Shown piece after piece: positions 18,369-27,107 of a stretch of 64,000 nucleotides of DNA. The position numbers and the translations under genes are program-made. Under the pieces are notes generated by a model. The model had not been told where the DNA came from and searched no databases. It saw nothing but the letters and a program-made list of their open reading frames with translations. The DNA lies in NCBI RefSeq assembly GCF_947501405.1, contig NZ_CANMVK010000001.1, positions 1-64,000 of the forward strand, in the 5' to 3' direction. How positions within the stretch are numbered: the first letter of the stretch is position 1; each line of letters begins with the position of its first letter. The DNA is from an uncultured Hoeflea sp. (lineage in GTDB: Bacteria > Pseudomonadota > Alphaproteobacteria > Rhizobiales > Rhizobiaceae).

Positions 18369-18383
18369 AGGACTGCAATTGCC

Positions 18384-18737
18384 ATGAAACTTGAAAGACT
18401 AAATCCCGGTGCGCGTATGAGCCAGGTCGTTTGTGCAGGTGAGCTTGCCTTTCTGGCAGGCCAGGTTCCCAATGATCTGGGCGGCGATATCACGGCGCAG
18501 ACACAAGAGGTTCTGGCCAAAATCGATGGCATCATGGAGCAATTGGGAGGCAGCAAGGCCGACCTGATATCGGTGCAGATCTGGCTGGCCGATATGGAGG
18601 ATTTCAGCGGCATGAATGCGGTCTGGGACGCCTGGGTGGATCCGGAAAACCCGCCCGCCCGCGCAACCGGCGGTGTGGCTCTGGCGCGCGCAGGCATGCG
18701 GGTGGAGATGATTGCCGTGGCGCGCTTGCCCGGCTGA
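18384..18737 (+). CDS. RidA/YjgF-family enamine/imine deaminase
   Basis: 117-aa RidA-fold protein. The family core is visible in VCAGELAFLAGQVPNDLGGD, LGGSKADLISVQIWL and the catalytic-site Arg93 in NPPARATGGVAL, which anchors the carboxylate of 2-aminoacrylate-type intermediates. It hydrolyses reactive enamines/imines released by PLP enzymes or amine oxidases. Last gene of the LysR-side operon. A diaminopropionate ammonia-lyase homologue, which generates such an enamine, lies 6 kb away in the same locus, giving a plausible substrate. A more specific deaminase role is possible. Confidence 0.88.
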   Translation: MKLERLNPGARMSQVVCAGELAFLAGQVPNDLGGDITAQTQEVLAKIDGIMEQLGGSKADLISVQIWLADMEDFSGMNAVWDAWVDPENPPARATGGVALARAGMRVEMIAVARLPG

Positions 18738-18835
18738 CGGCCCTTGAGCGCTTGTTTGACCGGCGTCATGATACACCGCCCGATCACCAGGAGGTGGTCG
18801 GGCGCGCCATAGAGCCGCCTGTGGCGAGCCTTATC

Positions 18836-18941
18836 CTAGCGCATTTCCACTCGAAGTTGGGTCAGAAATTGCTGCCGCTCGCGATGCTCGCCCGCATTTT
18901 CTGACACGCTACTGATTCAAGCTGAAGTGGAATTGCGCTAG
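18836..18941. repeat. ~106-bp palindromic (MITE/REP-like) element
   Basis: The outer arms CTAGCGCATTTCCACT (18836-18851) and its near-complement at 18926-18941 differ at one of 16 positions. An inner pair, GTCAGAAA (18861-18868) and TTTCTGAC (18898-18905), is also complementary. The whole can fold as a long imperfect stem. The right arm supplies the stop codon of the Lrp gene (18938-18940). No reading frame. It has the look of a non-autonomous repeat; other copies must be sought outside the window. Confidence 0.65.
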
Positions 18942-19387
18942 ATGATATCCAGGGACACTTTCACGCGGTCCATAACGATCGACGACACGAATTTGTTGAC
19001 GTTGGATTCGTCGAAAAAGTACTCTTGTGTGAAGGCTTCATACTCGTTGATGTCTTCGACCATCACAATCAAAATGAAATCCGCCGAGCCGGTGGTGTAG
19101 TAGCATTGCTGCACAGCGGGGGCGCTGCGCATCCGTCGCTTGAAGGAGTCGAGATGCATCCGGCTTTCTCGCTCAAGCATAACCTGCACGATCACAGTCA
19201 TCGAGCGCCCAAGTTTGCTGGGCGAGAGGACTGCGATTTCCTTTTCGATCACACCAGTGTCGCGTAGCCTCTTGAGCCGCTTTTGAACGGCTGGCGTCGA
19301 CAAGCCAACTTCATGGCCCAGGGTTTCCGCGGTCAGACGGGCGTTGGACTGGAAGTGTGTGAGGATTTCGAGGTCTTTGTCATCCAT
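18938..19387 (-). CDS. Lrp/AsnC-family transcriptional regulator
   Basis: 149-aa regulator. HTH at about residues 5-50 (LTAETLGHEVGLSTPAVQKRLKRLR) and an AsnC effector/oligomerisation domain (about 68-140, with the QQCYYTTGSADFILIVMV strand). Start ATG 19387 gives family length. It faces the Ehu-like transporter genes with 274 bases between, as EutR/DoeX-type AsnC regulators do in ectoine-utilisation loci. It probably senses the imported compound or its product. The stop codon lies inside a palindromic repeat. Confidence 0.88.
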   Translation of the reverse strand: MDDKDLEILTHFQSNARLTAETLGHEVGLSTPAVQKRLKRLRDTGVIEKEIAVLSPSKLGRSMTVIVQVMLERESRMHLDSFKRRMRSAPAVQQCYYTTGSADFILIVMVEDINEYEAFTQEYFFDESNVNKFVSSIVMDRVKVSLDII

Positions 19388-19661
19388 GATCGCACTTTGA
19401 TCGGCATGATGGGTCACAGCAACTGTTTTTATCAAATATCCTCAATCTTCGAGGAAAAGCATCCCTGGCTGGCCGATAGCCTTCTTCGCAAGCTAAGCAG
19501 AACGCCGAGGGGAAAGCGTAACGTGAAGCGGGCAAATTCTGCTTCGCGGATCGTCATTGGGTCAAGCTCGCATCGCGTACAACGCCATGCGCGTTGAGGT
19601 CCGTCAAAAAAAGACGCGTTCTGCAAAGCTCACCGAGAATTCAGCTTACTGGGAGAACAAT
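19388..19661. promoter_or_regulatory. divergent Lrp / ehuB-like control region
   Basis: 274 bases between the regulator and transporter starts. AT-rich around 19420-19445 (ACTGTTTTTATCAAATATCC), which should hold promoter and Lrp-binding sequences. I see no strong inverted repeat and cannot place exact -10/-35 boxes. Confidence 0.35.
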
Positions 19662-20510
19662 ATGCCAATTCAACTGACCAAGATCGCCGTGATTGCCAGC
19701 CTTGTCCTTGGGTCGACTGCAGTCACAGCAACCGCAGATACGATTACCGAGCGGCTTGCTGCCGGCGATCCCATTCGCATCGGCTTCTCCAATGTTCCGA
19801 TCTGGGGTTACCCGGATGAGAATGGCGAGGCCAAAGGCTTCGTCAATGCGATTGCGCTGGGCATTTTGGCCGAGATGGGTATCACCGACGTTGAAACCAC
19901 GGTTACCGATTGGGCCGGTCTCATTCCCGGGCTGCAAGCTGGCCGCTACGACCTGATCACCGGCGGCCTGTATATCCTCAACAGCCGTTGCGCCAACATT
20001 GCCTTCTCCGAGCCAATTGGTTCGATGGGCGACGCTTTCATCGTACCGGCCGGCAATCCGCGCAATATCAACAATTACAAGGATGTCCTGGCGCTGGAAG
20101 ATGCTGTGTTGGTTACACCGACTGGCTACAACAGTGTTGAAGCGGCACGCCGCGAGGGACTGGATGACGATCAGCTCATGCAAGTGCCGGGACCATCGGA
20201 AGTTCTGGCAGCTGTGCGGGCGGGCCGTGCCGATGCCGGTGCTGTGACGTATTTTGAAGCCGACTTCCTGGCCGGCGAGTCAGATGGCACCATTGATGTG
20301 ACCGATCCTTCGGCTTTGCCGGAATGGACACTCAACTGGGTCGGCATTGGCATGCGGTTCGACGACAGCGCCTTTATGGCCGACTTCAACACCGCTTTGG
20401 CCAAGTATGTCGGCACCGAGGAGATGTTGGCGTCTGTTGAGGAATATGGGTTTACCGCGGCGCATCTGCCGGGCGACAAATCCACCGAATGGGTCTGCGC
20501 CAACCGCTAA
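19662..20510 (+). CDS. EhuB-like amino-acid/ectoine ABC substrate-binding protein
   Basis: 282-aa periplasmic binding protein, family 3. Signal peptide residues 1-25 (ending VTATA-DT). The mature sequence follows rhizobial EhuB closely: RIGFSNVPIWGYPDENGEAK, WAGLIPGLQAGRYDLITGG, SRCANIAFSEPIG, GDAFIVPAGNP, GRADAGAVTYF and LNWVGIGMRF. EhuB binds ectoine and hydroxyectoine. GGGAG precedes ATG 19662. It heads the ehuBCDA-order transporter. The enzymes around it are not the canonical eut set, so the true ligand may be a related cyclic or diamino compound. Confidence 0.85.
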   Translation: MPIQLTKIAVIASLVLGSTAVTATADTITERLAAGDPIRIGFSNVPIWGYPDENGEAKGFVNAIALGILAEMGITDVETTVTDWAGLIPGLQAGRYDLITGGLYILNSRCANIAFSEPIGSMGDAFIVPAGNPRNINNYKDVLALEDAVLVTPTGYNSVEAARREGLDDDQLMQVPGPSEVLAAVRAGRADAGAVTYFEADFLAGESDGTIDVTDPSALPEWTLNWVGIGMRFDDSAFMADFNTALAKYVGTEEMLASVEEYGFTAAHLPGDKSTEWVCANR

Positions 20511-20579
20511 CCCCGATATGGCGACGGCGGGCCCTTGCGGCTCGCCGTTTCGCCAAGCCCATGCTGAAAAGGCGGGCCA

Positions 20580-21245
20580 ATGACGTTCTTTGAATTTCTC
20601 GTTCAGTACTGGCCGCGGCTCCTATCGGGGGCCGGCGTTACGGTTGTTCAGTTTTTCCTTGCTGCCGTGCTGGGTATCGCGCTTTCCGTGACAATGGGAT
20701 TGATGAAGCTTTCGCCCAACCGATTGGTGAGCGGCGCGGCCATCACATACATCGAGTTCTTCCGAGGCACCTCGCTGCTGGTTCAGCTCTACTGGATCTT
20801 TTTTGTCCTCCCGCTGTTTGGGCTGACGATCGACAAGTTCACCGCCGGTTACATTGCCGTGGGGATGAACATCGGCGCCTATGGAGCGGAGTTGGTGCGC
20901 GGCGGCATACTGAGTGTGCCCAGGGGGCAATGGGAGGCAGCGCTTGCGCTTAACATGACGCCGGCGAAGCGAATGTGGCGGATCATCCTTCCACAGGCGC
21001 TGGTCAACATGTTGCCGCCCTGGGGCAATTTGATGATCGAGCTGTTGAAGGGTACCGCGCTTGTTTCACTGATTTCGGTCGCGGATCTGATGTTCGAGGC
21101 GCGGCAGATCAACAGCAGTACGTTCCTGTCTGCACAGGTCTTCGGTGCTGCGCTGATCATCTACTACATCATGGCGCGTTTCATGTTGACGCCTTCAATG
21201 CGCTGGCTGGAGCGCTTTATGGCCCGCAAGATGGGGAGGGCTTAA
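20580..21245 (+). CDS. EhuC-like polar amino-acid ABC permease
   Basis: 221-aa inner-membrane permease of the HisMQ/GlnP type. Helices near 13-40, 55-80, 90-110 and 185-205; EAA-loop region GQWEAALALNMTPAKRMWRIILPQA (position ~120). The start ATG 20580 lies 69 bases after the binding-protein stop. Forms the heterodimeric channel with the following permease. Confidence 0.9.
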   Translation: MTFFEFLVQYWPRLLSGAGVTVVQFFLAAVLGIALSVTMGLMKLSPNRLVSGAAITYIEFFRGTSLLVQLYWIFFVLPLFGLTIDKFTAGYIAVGMNIGAYGAELVRGGILSVPRGQWEAALALNMTPAKRMWRIILPQALVNMLPPWGNLMIELLKGTALVSLISVADLMFEARQINSSTFLSAQVFGAALIIYYIMARFMLTPSMRWLERFMARKMGRA

Positions 21246-21248
21246 GCG

Positions 21249-21914
21249 ATGGAATGGCGATGGGACTTTACCTGGGACATCCTCCCACGACTGATTGAAG
21301 CCACCGGCAACACGTTGCTGGCAGCAGGTGGCGGCTATGCCATCGCGGTGGTGCTTGGCCTGGTTCTGGCCTTGGCGCAGCGCACGCCCTACCGGGTCTT
21401 GACCTGGGTGGTACGCGAGATTGTCGAGTTCATCCGCTCAACGCCGCTGCTGCTGCAGATCTTTTTCGTCTTCTATGTCGGACCGCAGTTCGGCATCCGC
21501 CTCAGCCCCTGGGCCTCTGGCATGATCGCCATTGGACTGCACTATGCTTGCTATCTGTCGGAGGTTTATCGCGGCGGCATTGAAAGCGTTGCCAAGGGGC
21601 AATGGGAAGCGGCGACAGCGTTGAACATGACCACGATGCAGACCTACAGGCGCATTGTCATACCCCAGGCAATCCCCCCAGCCGTTTCGGGTCTTGGCAA
21701 CTATCTGGTTGGAATTTTCAAGGATACGCCGATGCTTTCCGTGATTGGCGTCACCGAGCTCATTCACACGGCCAACACCATCGGATCGGAGAATTTCAGG
21801 TTTCTTGAGCCGTATACGATGGTTGGGCTTATTTTCCTCGCGATATCGCTGCCAACAGCCGGTCTTATCCGCGCCTTTGAACGATATGTGCGTCGCAAGA
21901 TGGGATTGCAGTAA
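21249..21914 (+). CDS. EhuD-like polar amino-acid ABC permease
   Basis: 221-aa inner-membrane permease paralogous to the upstream gene, with matching EAA-loop (GQWEAATALNMTTMQTYRRI) and RSTPLLLQIFFVFY helix. Begins three bases after the previous stop and ends one base before the ATPase start, so the four transporter genes are one transcript. Confidence 0.9.
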   Translation: MEWRWDFTWDILPRLIEATGNTLLAAGGGYAIAVVLGLVLALAQRTPYRVLTWVVREIVEFIRSTPLLLQIFFVFYVGPQFGIRLSPWASGMIAIGLHYACYLSEVYRGGIESVAKGQWEAATALNMTTMQTYRRIVIPQAIPPAVSGLGNYLVGIFKDTPMLSVIGVTELIHTANTIGSENFRFLEPYTMVGLIFLAISLPTAGLIRAFERYVRRKMGLQ

Positions 21915-21915
21915 C

Positions 21916-22731
21916 ATGGACGACCTCAAGGGTTTCCCTCAGGAATTGACCGGTGCCGACCGCCCCATGGTCAGCTTTCGCAAGGTAGGCAAGGCTTATG
22001 GCCCGCTGACGGTGCTCGATGATCTTGATCTGGATGTTGCAGAAGGCGAGATGGTCTCGATCATCGGACCTTCCGGTTCAGGCAAGACAACGGTGCTGCG
22101 CATGCTGATGACGCTGGAAGAGATCAATGGCGGCTGCATCTATATCGACGGGCAGCCGCTTACCCACATGCCGAAAAATGGCGGTCTGGTGCGGGCCAAT
22201 CAGCGGCACTTGCGTGCGCGTCGTGTCGATATCGGCATGTGTTTCCAGCACTTCAACCTGTTCCCGCATATGACCGCCCTTGAAAACTGCATGGAAGGGC
22301 CTGTGCAGGTGCTTGGCATGCCGAAAACTGAGGCTCGCGCGCGATCCGAAGAGCTTCTGGAGATGGTCGGGATGATCGAAAAAAGGGATCAGCATCCCTC
22401 GCGTCTGTCCGGTGGTCAGCAGCAACGTGTGGCCATCGCCCGTGCGCTCGCCATGCGACCGAAGGTGATGCTGTTTGATGAGGTCACCTCGGCACTGGAT
22501 CCGGAAGTGATTGGCGAGGTGACCAATGTCATTCGCGGCTTGGCCAGTGAACACAAGCTCACCATGCTGATGGTCACGCACCAGATGGGATTTGCGCAGG
22601 ACATCTCCGATCGGGTCTGCTTCTTCTATGGCGGCAAGATCGAAGAGCAGGGACCGGCATCTGAGCTCTTTGGCAATCCTCAAAGAGAGCGGACGCAACA
22701 GTTCCTCAGTGCCGTCAAAGAGGCTGTTTGA
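21916..22731 (+). CDS. EhuA-like amino-acid ABC transporter ATPase
   Basis: 271-aa ATPase of the GlnQ/HisP class. Walker A GPSGSGKTT, Q-loop CFQHFNLFPHMTALEN, signature LSGGQQQRVAIARA, Walker B VMLFDEVTSALDPE and switch MVTHQMGFA are intact. Has the ~20-residue insertion after Walker A common in EhuA (HMPKNGGLVRANQRHLRARR). ATG 21916 chosen by spacing to the previous stop. Confidence 0.92.
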   Translation: MDDLKGFPQELTGADRPMVSFRKVGKAYGPLTVLDDLDLDVAEGEMVSIIGPSGSGKTTVLRMLMTLEEINGGCIYIDGQPLTHMPKNGGLVRANQRHLRARRVDIGMCFQHFNLFPHMTALENCMEGPVQVLGMPKTEARARSEELLEMVGMIEKRDQHPSRLSGGQQQRVAIARALAMRPKVMLFDEVTSALDPEVIGEVTNVIRGLASEHKLTMLMVTHQMGFAQDISDRVCFFYGGKIEEQGPASELFGNPQRERTQQFLSAVKEAV

Positions 22732-22784
22732 TCCCGCGCGCCGATCTGTCGCGCGCCCTGCCGAAATCAAGGAGTTCAAGGCTC

Positions 22785-23579
22785 ATGTTCAAACCCGGGC
22801 AGTCTCTGGCCTCCAAACCGAGAACACCAAGGATGGATTGCGGGCGTCATCACCGCGCGCAGCTTGGCTTTATCTTGATGTCAACAGATTTGGCGTGCGA
22901 GGCCGATGTCTTCGCAATGGCGCCGGAGGGCGTTGGGGTGCATATCACCCGGCTCAAGACTGAAGATCGCACGACCACTGAAACACTGGCCGACCATATT
23001 GTGCATATGGCTGATGCTGCCTCGCGTCTGCAACCGGACATGAGGCCCGATGTTGTTTGCTATGGGTGCACCAGCGGCTCCATCGTCAACGGCGAGGAGA
23101 GGGTGTTTGAGGAGATTCGCAAAGGCGCACCCTGGGCGGTGCCGATGTGCATAGCGACAGGGGTGGTTGATGCCCTGCGGGAACTTGACGCCCGAAAGAT
23201 TGTTGTCGGCACGCCTTATCTCGATGAAATCAATGTGGCTGAAGCGGTGTTTCTCGATGAGAAGGGCTTTGATGTGGTCGACATCCAGGGCCTCAATCTG
23301 AAAACCGGCCTTGAGTTCGGGAAGGTGACACCAGGCTATTGGAAAGAGTTTGCCATTGAGATCGATGATCCGGAGGCTGATGCCATCTTCCTGAGCTGCA
23401 GCGGCATTCGCGCCCTGGATGTCATTGAGGAGATTGAGGCTGCGACCGGCAAGCCGGTTATCACATCCAACCAGGCTCAGTTTTGGAGCTGCTTGCGTCG
23501 TGCCGGTATCGCCGATGAGCTTGAAGGTTTTGGCCAGTTGTTTTCGCGTCCGGGTGAGACGCTTCGGCCGACGGGTTGA
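22785..23579 (+). CDS. Asp/Glu racemase-family enzyme (EutA / maleate isomerase type)
   Basis: 264-aa cytoplasmic enzyme of the aspartate/glutamate racemase, maleate isomerase and arylmalonate decarboxylase fold. Both catalytic cysteines are visible: Cys95 in VCYGCTSGSIV and Cys205 in FLSCSGIRALDVI. The same family includes EutA of ectoine-utilisation loci. It follows the transporter by 53 bases behind AAGGAG, so is co-transcribed. It may racemise, isomerise or decarboxylate an intermediate; which of these cannot be told from sequence. Confidence 0.85.
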   Translation: MFKPGQSLASKPRTPRMDCGRHHRAQLGFILMSTDLACEADVFAMAPEGVGVHITRLKTEDRTTTETLADHIVHMADAASRLQPDMRPDVVCYGCTSGSIVNGEERVFEEIRKGAPWAVPMCIATGVVDALRELDARKIVVGTPYLDEINVAEAVFLDEKGFDVVDIQGLNLKTGLEFGKVTPGYWKEFAIEIDDPEADAIFLSCSGIRALDVIEEIEAATGKPVITSNQAQFWSCLRRAGIADELEGFGQLFSRPGETLRPTG

Positions 23580-23600
23580 TGGCACCCGGACGCGGAGATA

Positions 23601-24770
23601 TCAAATCACCGGAAGCTCCGGGGCTGCGCGCTCGGTGAGGAGCTCCGCGCCAGTCTTTCCCACCACAATGTCTTCCTCATGGACCATCATCAGGCCATTG
23701 CCATAGCTCAAGGACGGCTCCAGCGTCAGAACCATATTCTCTTGCAGGACTGTGGTATCAAACGCTGCATGGGAGGGTTGTTCGGTGAGTTGCATGCCCA
23801 GGCCATGGCCAAGGCGGCCGATGTCGCCGCCGGATGTGTCGATCTCCGCAATCACGGCCGACATCGCATCAAACAGATTACGGGTGGTGTTGCCCGGTTT
23901 GGCTGCTGCCAGACCCGCTTCTGTCGCCCGCCACAGTGTGTCGTATACTCGTTTTGCCCTGTCATCGGCCTGGCCGATGGCCCAGTTGCGATCAAAATCA
24001 CAGAAGTAACCGTCCCAGGTGCAACCGGTGTCCAGCATCATCACATCGCCGCGCTGCAGGGGGCGTTGAGAGGGCGGTGAGATCACGTCTGTATAACCGC
24101 CTTGGCCCGCGGCACCGACAAGATAGGGTGCATCATCGGCACCGTTGGCCAGCGCCTCGCGCCGAAAAGTGCGGAACACCTCATCCAGCGGCATGCCTTC
24201 GGCGACGATCTCCGGCACGCTGGCAAAAGTGGCTGAGCCGATGGCGCAGATATGCCTGAGTTTATCGATTTCCGCTGAAGATTTGACCATGCGCAGTCCC
24301 TGCACGAGGCCGGTTGCATCCGCGATCTGAAGGTCGGGCAGGGCACCTATTAGGCGTTCCCAATCCCCCAGCGGCATGCGCAGGTGAGTTTCATGGCCTT
24401 TCATAACACCGATCCGCGCCTTGTCTTTGGCCAACGGGCCGAGCAATTGGCTCAGCAAGCTGATTCCATCATCATGCGGGGCAGGTGCGGACCAGGTGCG
24501 AATATCCTCAAGCCAGGTCTGGCGCATCAGTGACGCGCCAATCTCGGGAATGATCGCGATCGGTTTGCCGCTTAAGGGGAGAAACAGGAACCAGGGCCGC
24601 GTTGGGCTTTGCCAGAACAGCGTTTGAAAGCCGGAAAAGTATCGAACATCCGGCTCAGACATCAAGAGCAGGCCGGCCCACCCCTGTTTGGCCATCAGGG
24701 CTTGAGCCTTGGCCGTCCGACTGGCGAATTCCCGCGAGGGAAACCCGCGTGCGGGCGCATCACGCGGCAT
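23601..24770 (-). CDS. M24 family aminopeptidase-fold hydrolase (Xaa-Pro / EutD-like)
   Basis: 389-aa pita-bread hydrolase. An N-terminal creatinase-like domain (about 15-155) precedes the metallopeptidase domain. The five metal ligands are seen: Asp pair in MLDTGCTWDGYFCDFDRNW, His in GHGLGMQL, Glu in TLEPSL and Glu in HEEDIVV. Relatives are Xaa-Pro peptidases, creatinase and ectoine hydrolase (DoeA/EutD). ATG 24770 behind GAGGGG overlaps the upstream lyase gene by 11 nt. Third gene of the minus-strand operon. It may open a ring or cleave an amide of the imported compound. Confidence 0.85.
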   Translation of the reverse strand: MPRDAPARGFPSREFASRTAKAQALMAKQGWAGLLLMSEPDVRYFSGFQTLFWQSPTRPWFLFLPLSGKPIAIIPEIGASLMRQTWLEDIRTWSAPAPHDDGISLLSQLLGPLAKDKARIGVMKGHETHLRMPLGDWERLIGALPDLQIADATGLVQGLRMVKSSAEIDKLRHICAIGSATFASVPEIVAEGMPLDEVFRTFRREALANGADDAPYLVGAAGQGGYTDVISPPSQRPLQRGDVMMLDTGCTWDGYFCDFDRNWAIGQADDRAKRVYDTLWRATEAGLAAAKPGNTTRNLFDAMSAVIAEIDTSGGDIGRLGHGLGMQLTEQPSHAAFDTTVLQENMVLTLEPSLSYGNGLMMVHEEDIVVGKTGAELLTERAAPELPVI

Positions 24771-25953
24771 CGCGCCCCTCCATGATGGCCTCAAAGATTG
24801 CAGGATCGGTGACGCCTTCAGAGCCGAATAGAAGTACACGCGAGCTCGAATCCAGGCCGAGTGCTTGTGAAAGGTCAGCATCATCACGTGCCAGGATCAG
24901 GGCGGACAGCCCGGCAACCGCACTTTCGCCAGCCTCAATCGCCGGATCGTTGCCTAAGGGGCGGGCCAAAAGCCGAACCGTTGGCGCAACGATCTCATCC
25001 GGGATGGTGACAAAGTCTTGCGCCTCCTCCGCCAGGATAGGCCAAGCCAGTTGCGAGGGATGGCCGCATGAAAGCCCCGCCATAATGGTCTCTTGCTCGA
25101 TTGGAACGTTGGTCAGTATGCCAGTTCTGGCGCTTTCGAACAGGCAGGCTGCGCGGTCTGCTTCAACGATGATAAAACGCGGGCTGTCGTCACCCCAGTA
25201 CTGACGAAGGGCGGCAATGATGCCGGCCGCCATCCCACCGACACCGCTTTGCAAAAACACGTGGGTCGGCGCCTGTTCCAGAGCGTCGCTGACTTCGTCG
25301 GTCATGACGCCGTAACCTGCCATAACGTGCCGTGGCGGTTCGCTGTAGCCGGGCCATGAGGTGTCGGAAACAACGAACCAATTGTTCTCTTCCGCCTTTC
25401 GTTTGGCAAGTGCGACGGACTCGTCATAATCACCTGAAATGCGGATCACCTCGGCGCCGAGGTCACGCATTGCGACCGCTCGTCCCTCGCTGACCTCGGC
25501 ATGGATATAGATTTTGCAGGGCGCGCCAAAGCGGCGACACCCCCAGGCCAATGACCGGCCATGGTTGCCGTCGGTGGCTGAAATCAGCGTAATTTGTGCG
25601 CAAATATCCGCGTATTTTCCCTTGCGGATATCGGTCAGCGTGACGTCTTGGTCCGTGATGCGCGCAACTTCATTGCGCAATAGATGCTGCGCGGCATATG
25701 CGCCGCCAAGGGCCTTGAAGCTGGCCAATCCAAACCGGGGGCTCTCATCCTTGTAAAGAATGTCTGCAACATTGATGGCCTCGGCGAGTGACGGCAGATG
25801 CAGCAAAGGCGTCGGGGCATACCCCTCCCATTGTGTGATTTCAGCCTGCGCGGTGGCAATGTCGTCGCGCGAGATGACTGTCATTGCGGCATTGCCTGAA
25901 ACACGGGTTGCGGCGACATGGTCAAGTTTGGCCGGTGGAAGAAGTCTGGTCAT
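24760..25953 (-). CDS. diaminopropionate ammonia-lyase-like PLP enzyme
   Basis: 397-aa fold-type II PLP enzyme closest in features to diaminopropionate ammonia-lyase (DpaL/YgeX), which makes pyruvate and two ammonia from 2,3-diaminopropionate through an aminoacrylate intermediate. The PLP lysine is Lys80 (GLASFKALGGAYA), and the region SATDGNHGRSLAWGCRRFGA is conserved in DpaL. The Gly-rich phosphate loop is SGVGGMAAGI. Start overlaps the M20 stop by one base (TGATG). In eut loci the comparable PLP gene is the dehydratase EutB, which is shorter. Substrate is inferred. Confidence 0.85.
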   Translation of the reverse strand: MTRLLPPAKLDHVAATRVSGNAAMTVISRDDIATAQAEITQWEGYAPTPLLHLPSLAEAINVADILYKDESPRFGLASFKALGGAYAAQHLLRNEVARITDQDVTLTDIRKGKYADICAQITLISATDGNHGRSLAWGCRRFGAPCKIYIHAEVSEGRAVAMRDLGAEVIRISGDYDESVALAKRKAEENNWFVVSDTSWPGYSEPPRHVMAGYGVMTDEVSDALEQAPTHVFLQSGVGGMAAGIIAALRQYWGDDSPRFIIVEADRAACLFESARTGILTNVPIEQETIMAGLSCGHPSQLAWPILAEEAQDFVTIPDEIVAPTVRLLARPLGNDPAIEAGESAVAGLSALILARDDADLSQALGLDSSSRVLLFGSEGVTDPAIFEAIMEGRDAA

Positions 25954-27107
25954 CAGCTATCCTGTCTAAGGGGTAGGCGATCACGAACCAGAGCAGCCCA
26001 AAAGGCAACTCCAATCGGCAAAAGCGCATCATTGAAATCGTAGGTGGCCGCATGCAGCGCTTGTCCGTGCGGTCCGGTTTCGCCATTGCCAAGAAGCAGA
26101 AAGCATCCGGGCACTCTGGCAGTGAACTGGGCGAAATCCTCTGAAAAGCTCATCGGTTCGCGCTCGGGAATGGTATCCAGTCCACAGGACTGGCTGGTCC
26201 GCACCACGGCCCGTGCTGGATCTTCGGCATTGATGGTTTCGATGAATTCGGCGTTGAACGTCATTGTGGCCGATATGCCATGGGTGGCGGCGACGCCATC
26301 GACGATTTGCCGCATGAAGCGCTCGATCGCCTGGCGGTCTTCAGGCAGGCGCGCGCGGACATCACCTTTAAGGGTGACCTGACCAGGCAAGATGTTGCGC
26401 TGCCCGTCTGACAGGAATTCGGTGACGGAGACTACAGCGCCGGCACCCGGCGGCATTTTGCGCGATATGATGGTTTGCAGGGCAAGCACCATCTCCGCGC
26501 CAACGGTGATGGCATCGACGCCCATCTGAGGCATGGATGCGTGGCCGCCGCGACCCGATATGGTGATTTCGAACAGGCTTTCGCTGGCGCAGATTTGCCC
26601 GGTGCGTGTGGACACCTGGCCAACCGGCGCTCCTGGCAGATTGTGGATTGCGTAGACTTCATCAATTGCGAAGCGTTCAAGCACACCCTCTTCGATCATC
26701 GCCTTGGCGCCGAGCCCGTGCTCTTCGTTCGGTTGAAACAGGAAAACCACCGTGCCATCGAAATCCCGCTGGGCGCTCAAGGCTTCAGCAGCGCCGAGCA
26801 GCATCGCTGTGTGGCCGTCATGGCCGCAGGCATGCATGACGCCTGGTGTTAAAGAAGCATGGTCATGTGTGTTGCGTTCCTGAATGGGCAAGGCGTCCAT
26901 ATCGGCACGCAGGCCGATTGCCCGATTGCCGGTGCCGGATCGCAGAACACCGACAACACCCACGCCCTCATGAACCTCAAGGCCCAGATCGCGCAATGTC
27001 TGCGCCACCTTGGCTTTGGTACGGTGCTCCTGAAAGCCCAGTTCAGGGTTTTGGTGGAGGTCGTGACGCAGTGCGATGAGTCTGCTGTAAAACGCGTTCA
27101 TGTTCAT
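25953..27107 (-). CDS. M20 family amidohydrolase (hippurate/N-acyl-amino-acid type)
   Basis: 384-aa zinc amidohydrolase cleaving an N-acyl or N-carbamoyl amino acid. Metal-site motifs HACGHDGHTAML and PNEEHGLGAKAMIEEG, plus ADMDALPI, are typical of IAA-amino-acid/hippurate hydrolases (AmhX/YxeP class). First gene of the minus-strand operon M20-DpaL-M24. ATG 27107 is used; ATG 27101 is also possible. Likely step: release of a free diamino acid that the next enzyme deaminates. Confidence 0.88.
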   Translation of the reverse strand: MNMNAFYSRLIALRHDLHQNPELGFQEHRTKAKVAQTLRDLGLEVHEGVGVVGVLRSGTGNRAIGLRADMDALPIQERNTHDHASLTPGVMHACGHDGHTAMLLGAAEALSAQRDFDGTVVFLFQPNEEHGLGAKAMIEEGVLERFAIDEVYAIHNLPGAPVGQVSTRTGQICASESLFEITISGRGGHASMPQMGVDAITVGAEMVLALQTIISRKMPPGAGAVVSVTEFLSDGQRNILPGQVTLKGDVRARLPEDRQAIERFMRQIVDGVAATHGISATMTFNAEFIETINAEDPARAVVRTSQSCGLDTIPEREPMSFSEDFAQFTARVPGCFLLLGNGETGPHGQALHAATYDFNDALLPIGVAFWAALVRDRLPLRQDS

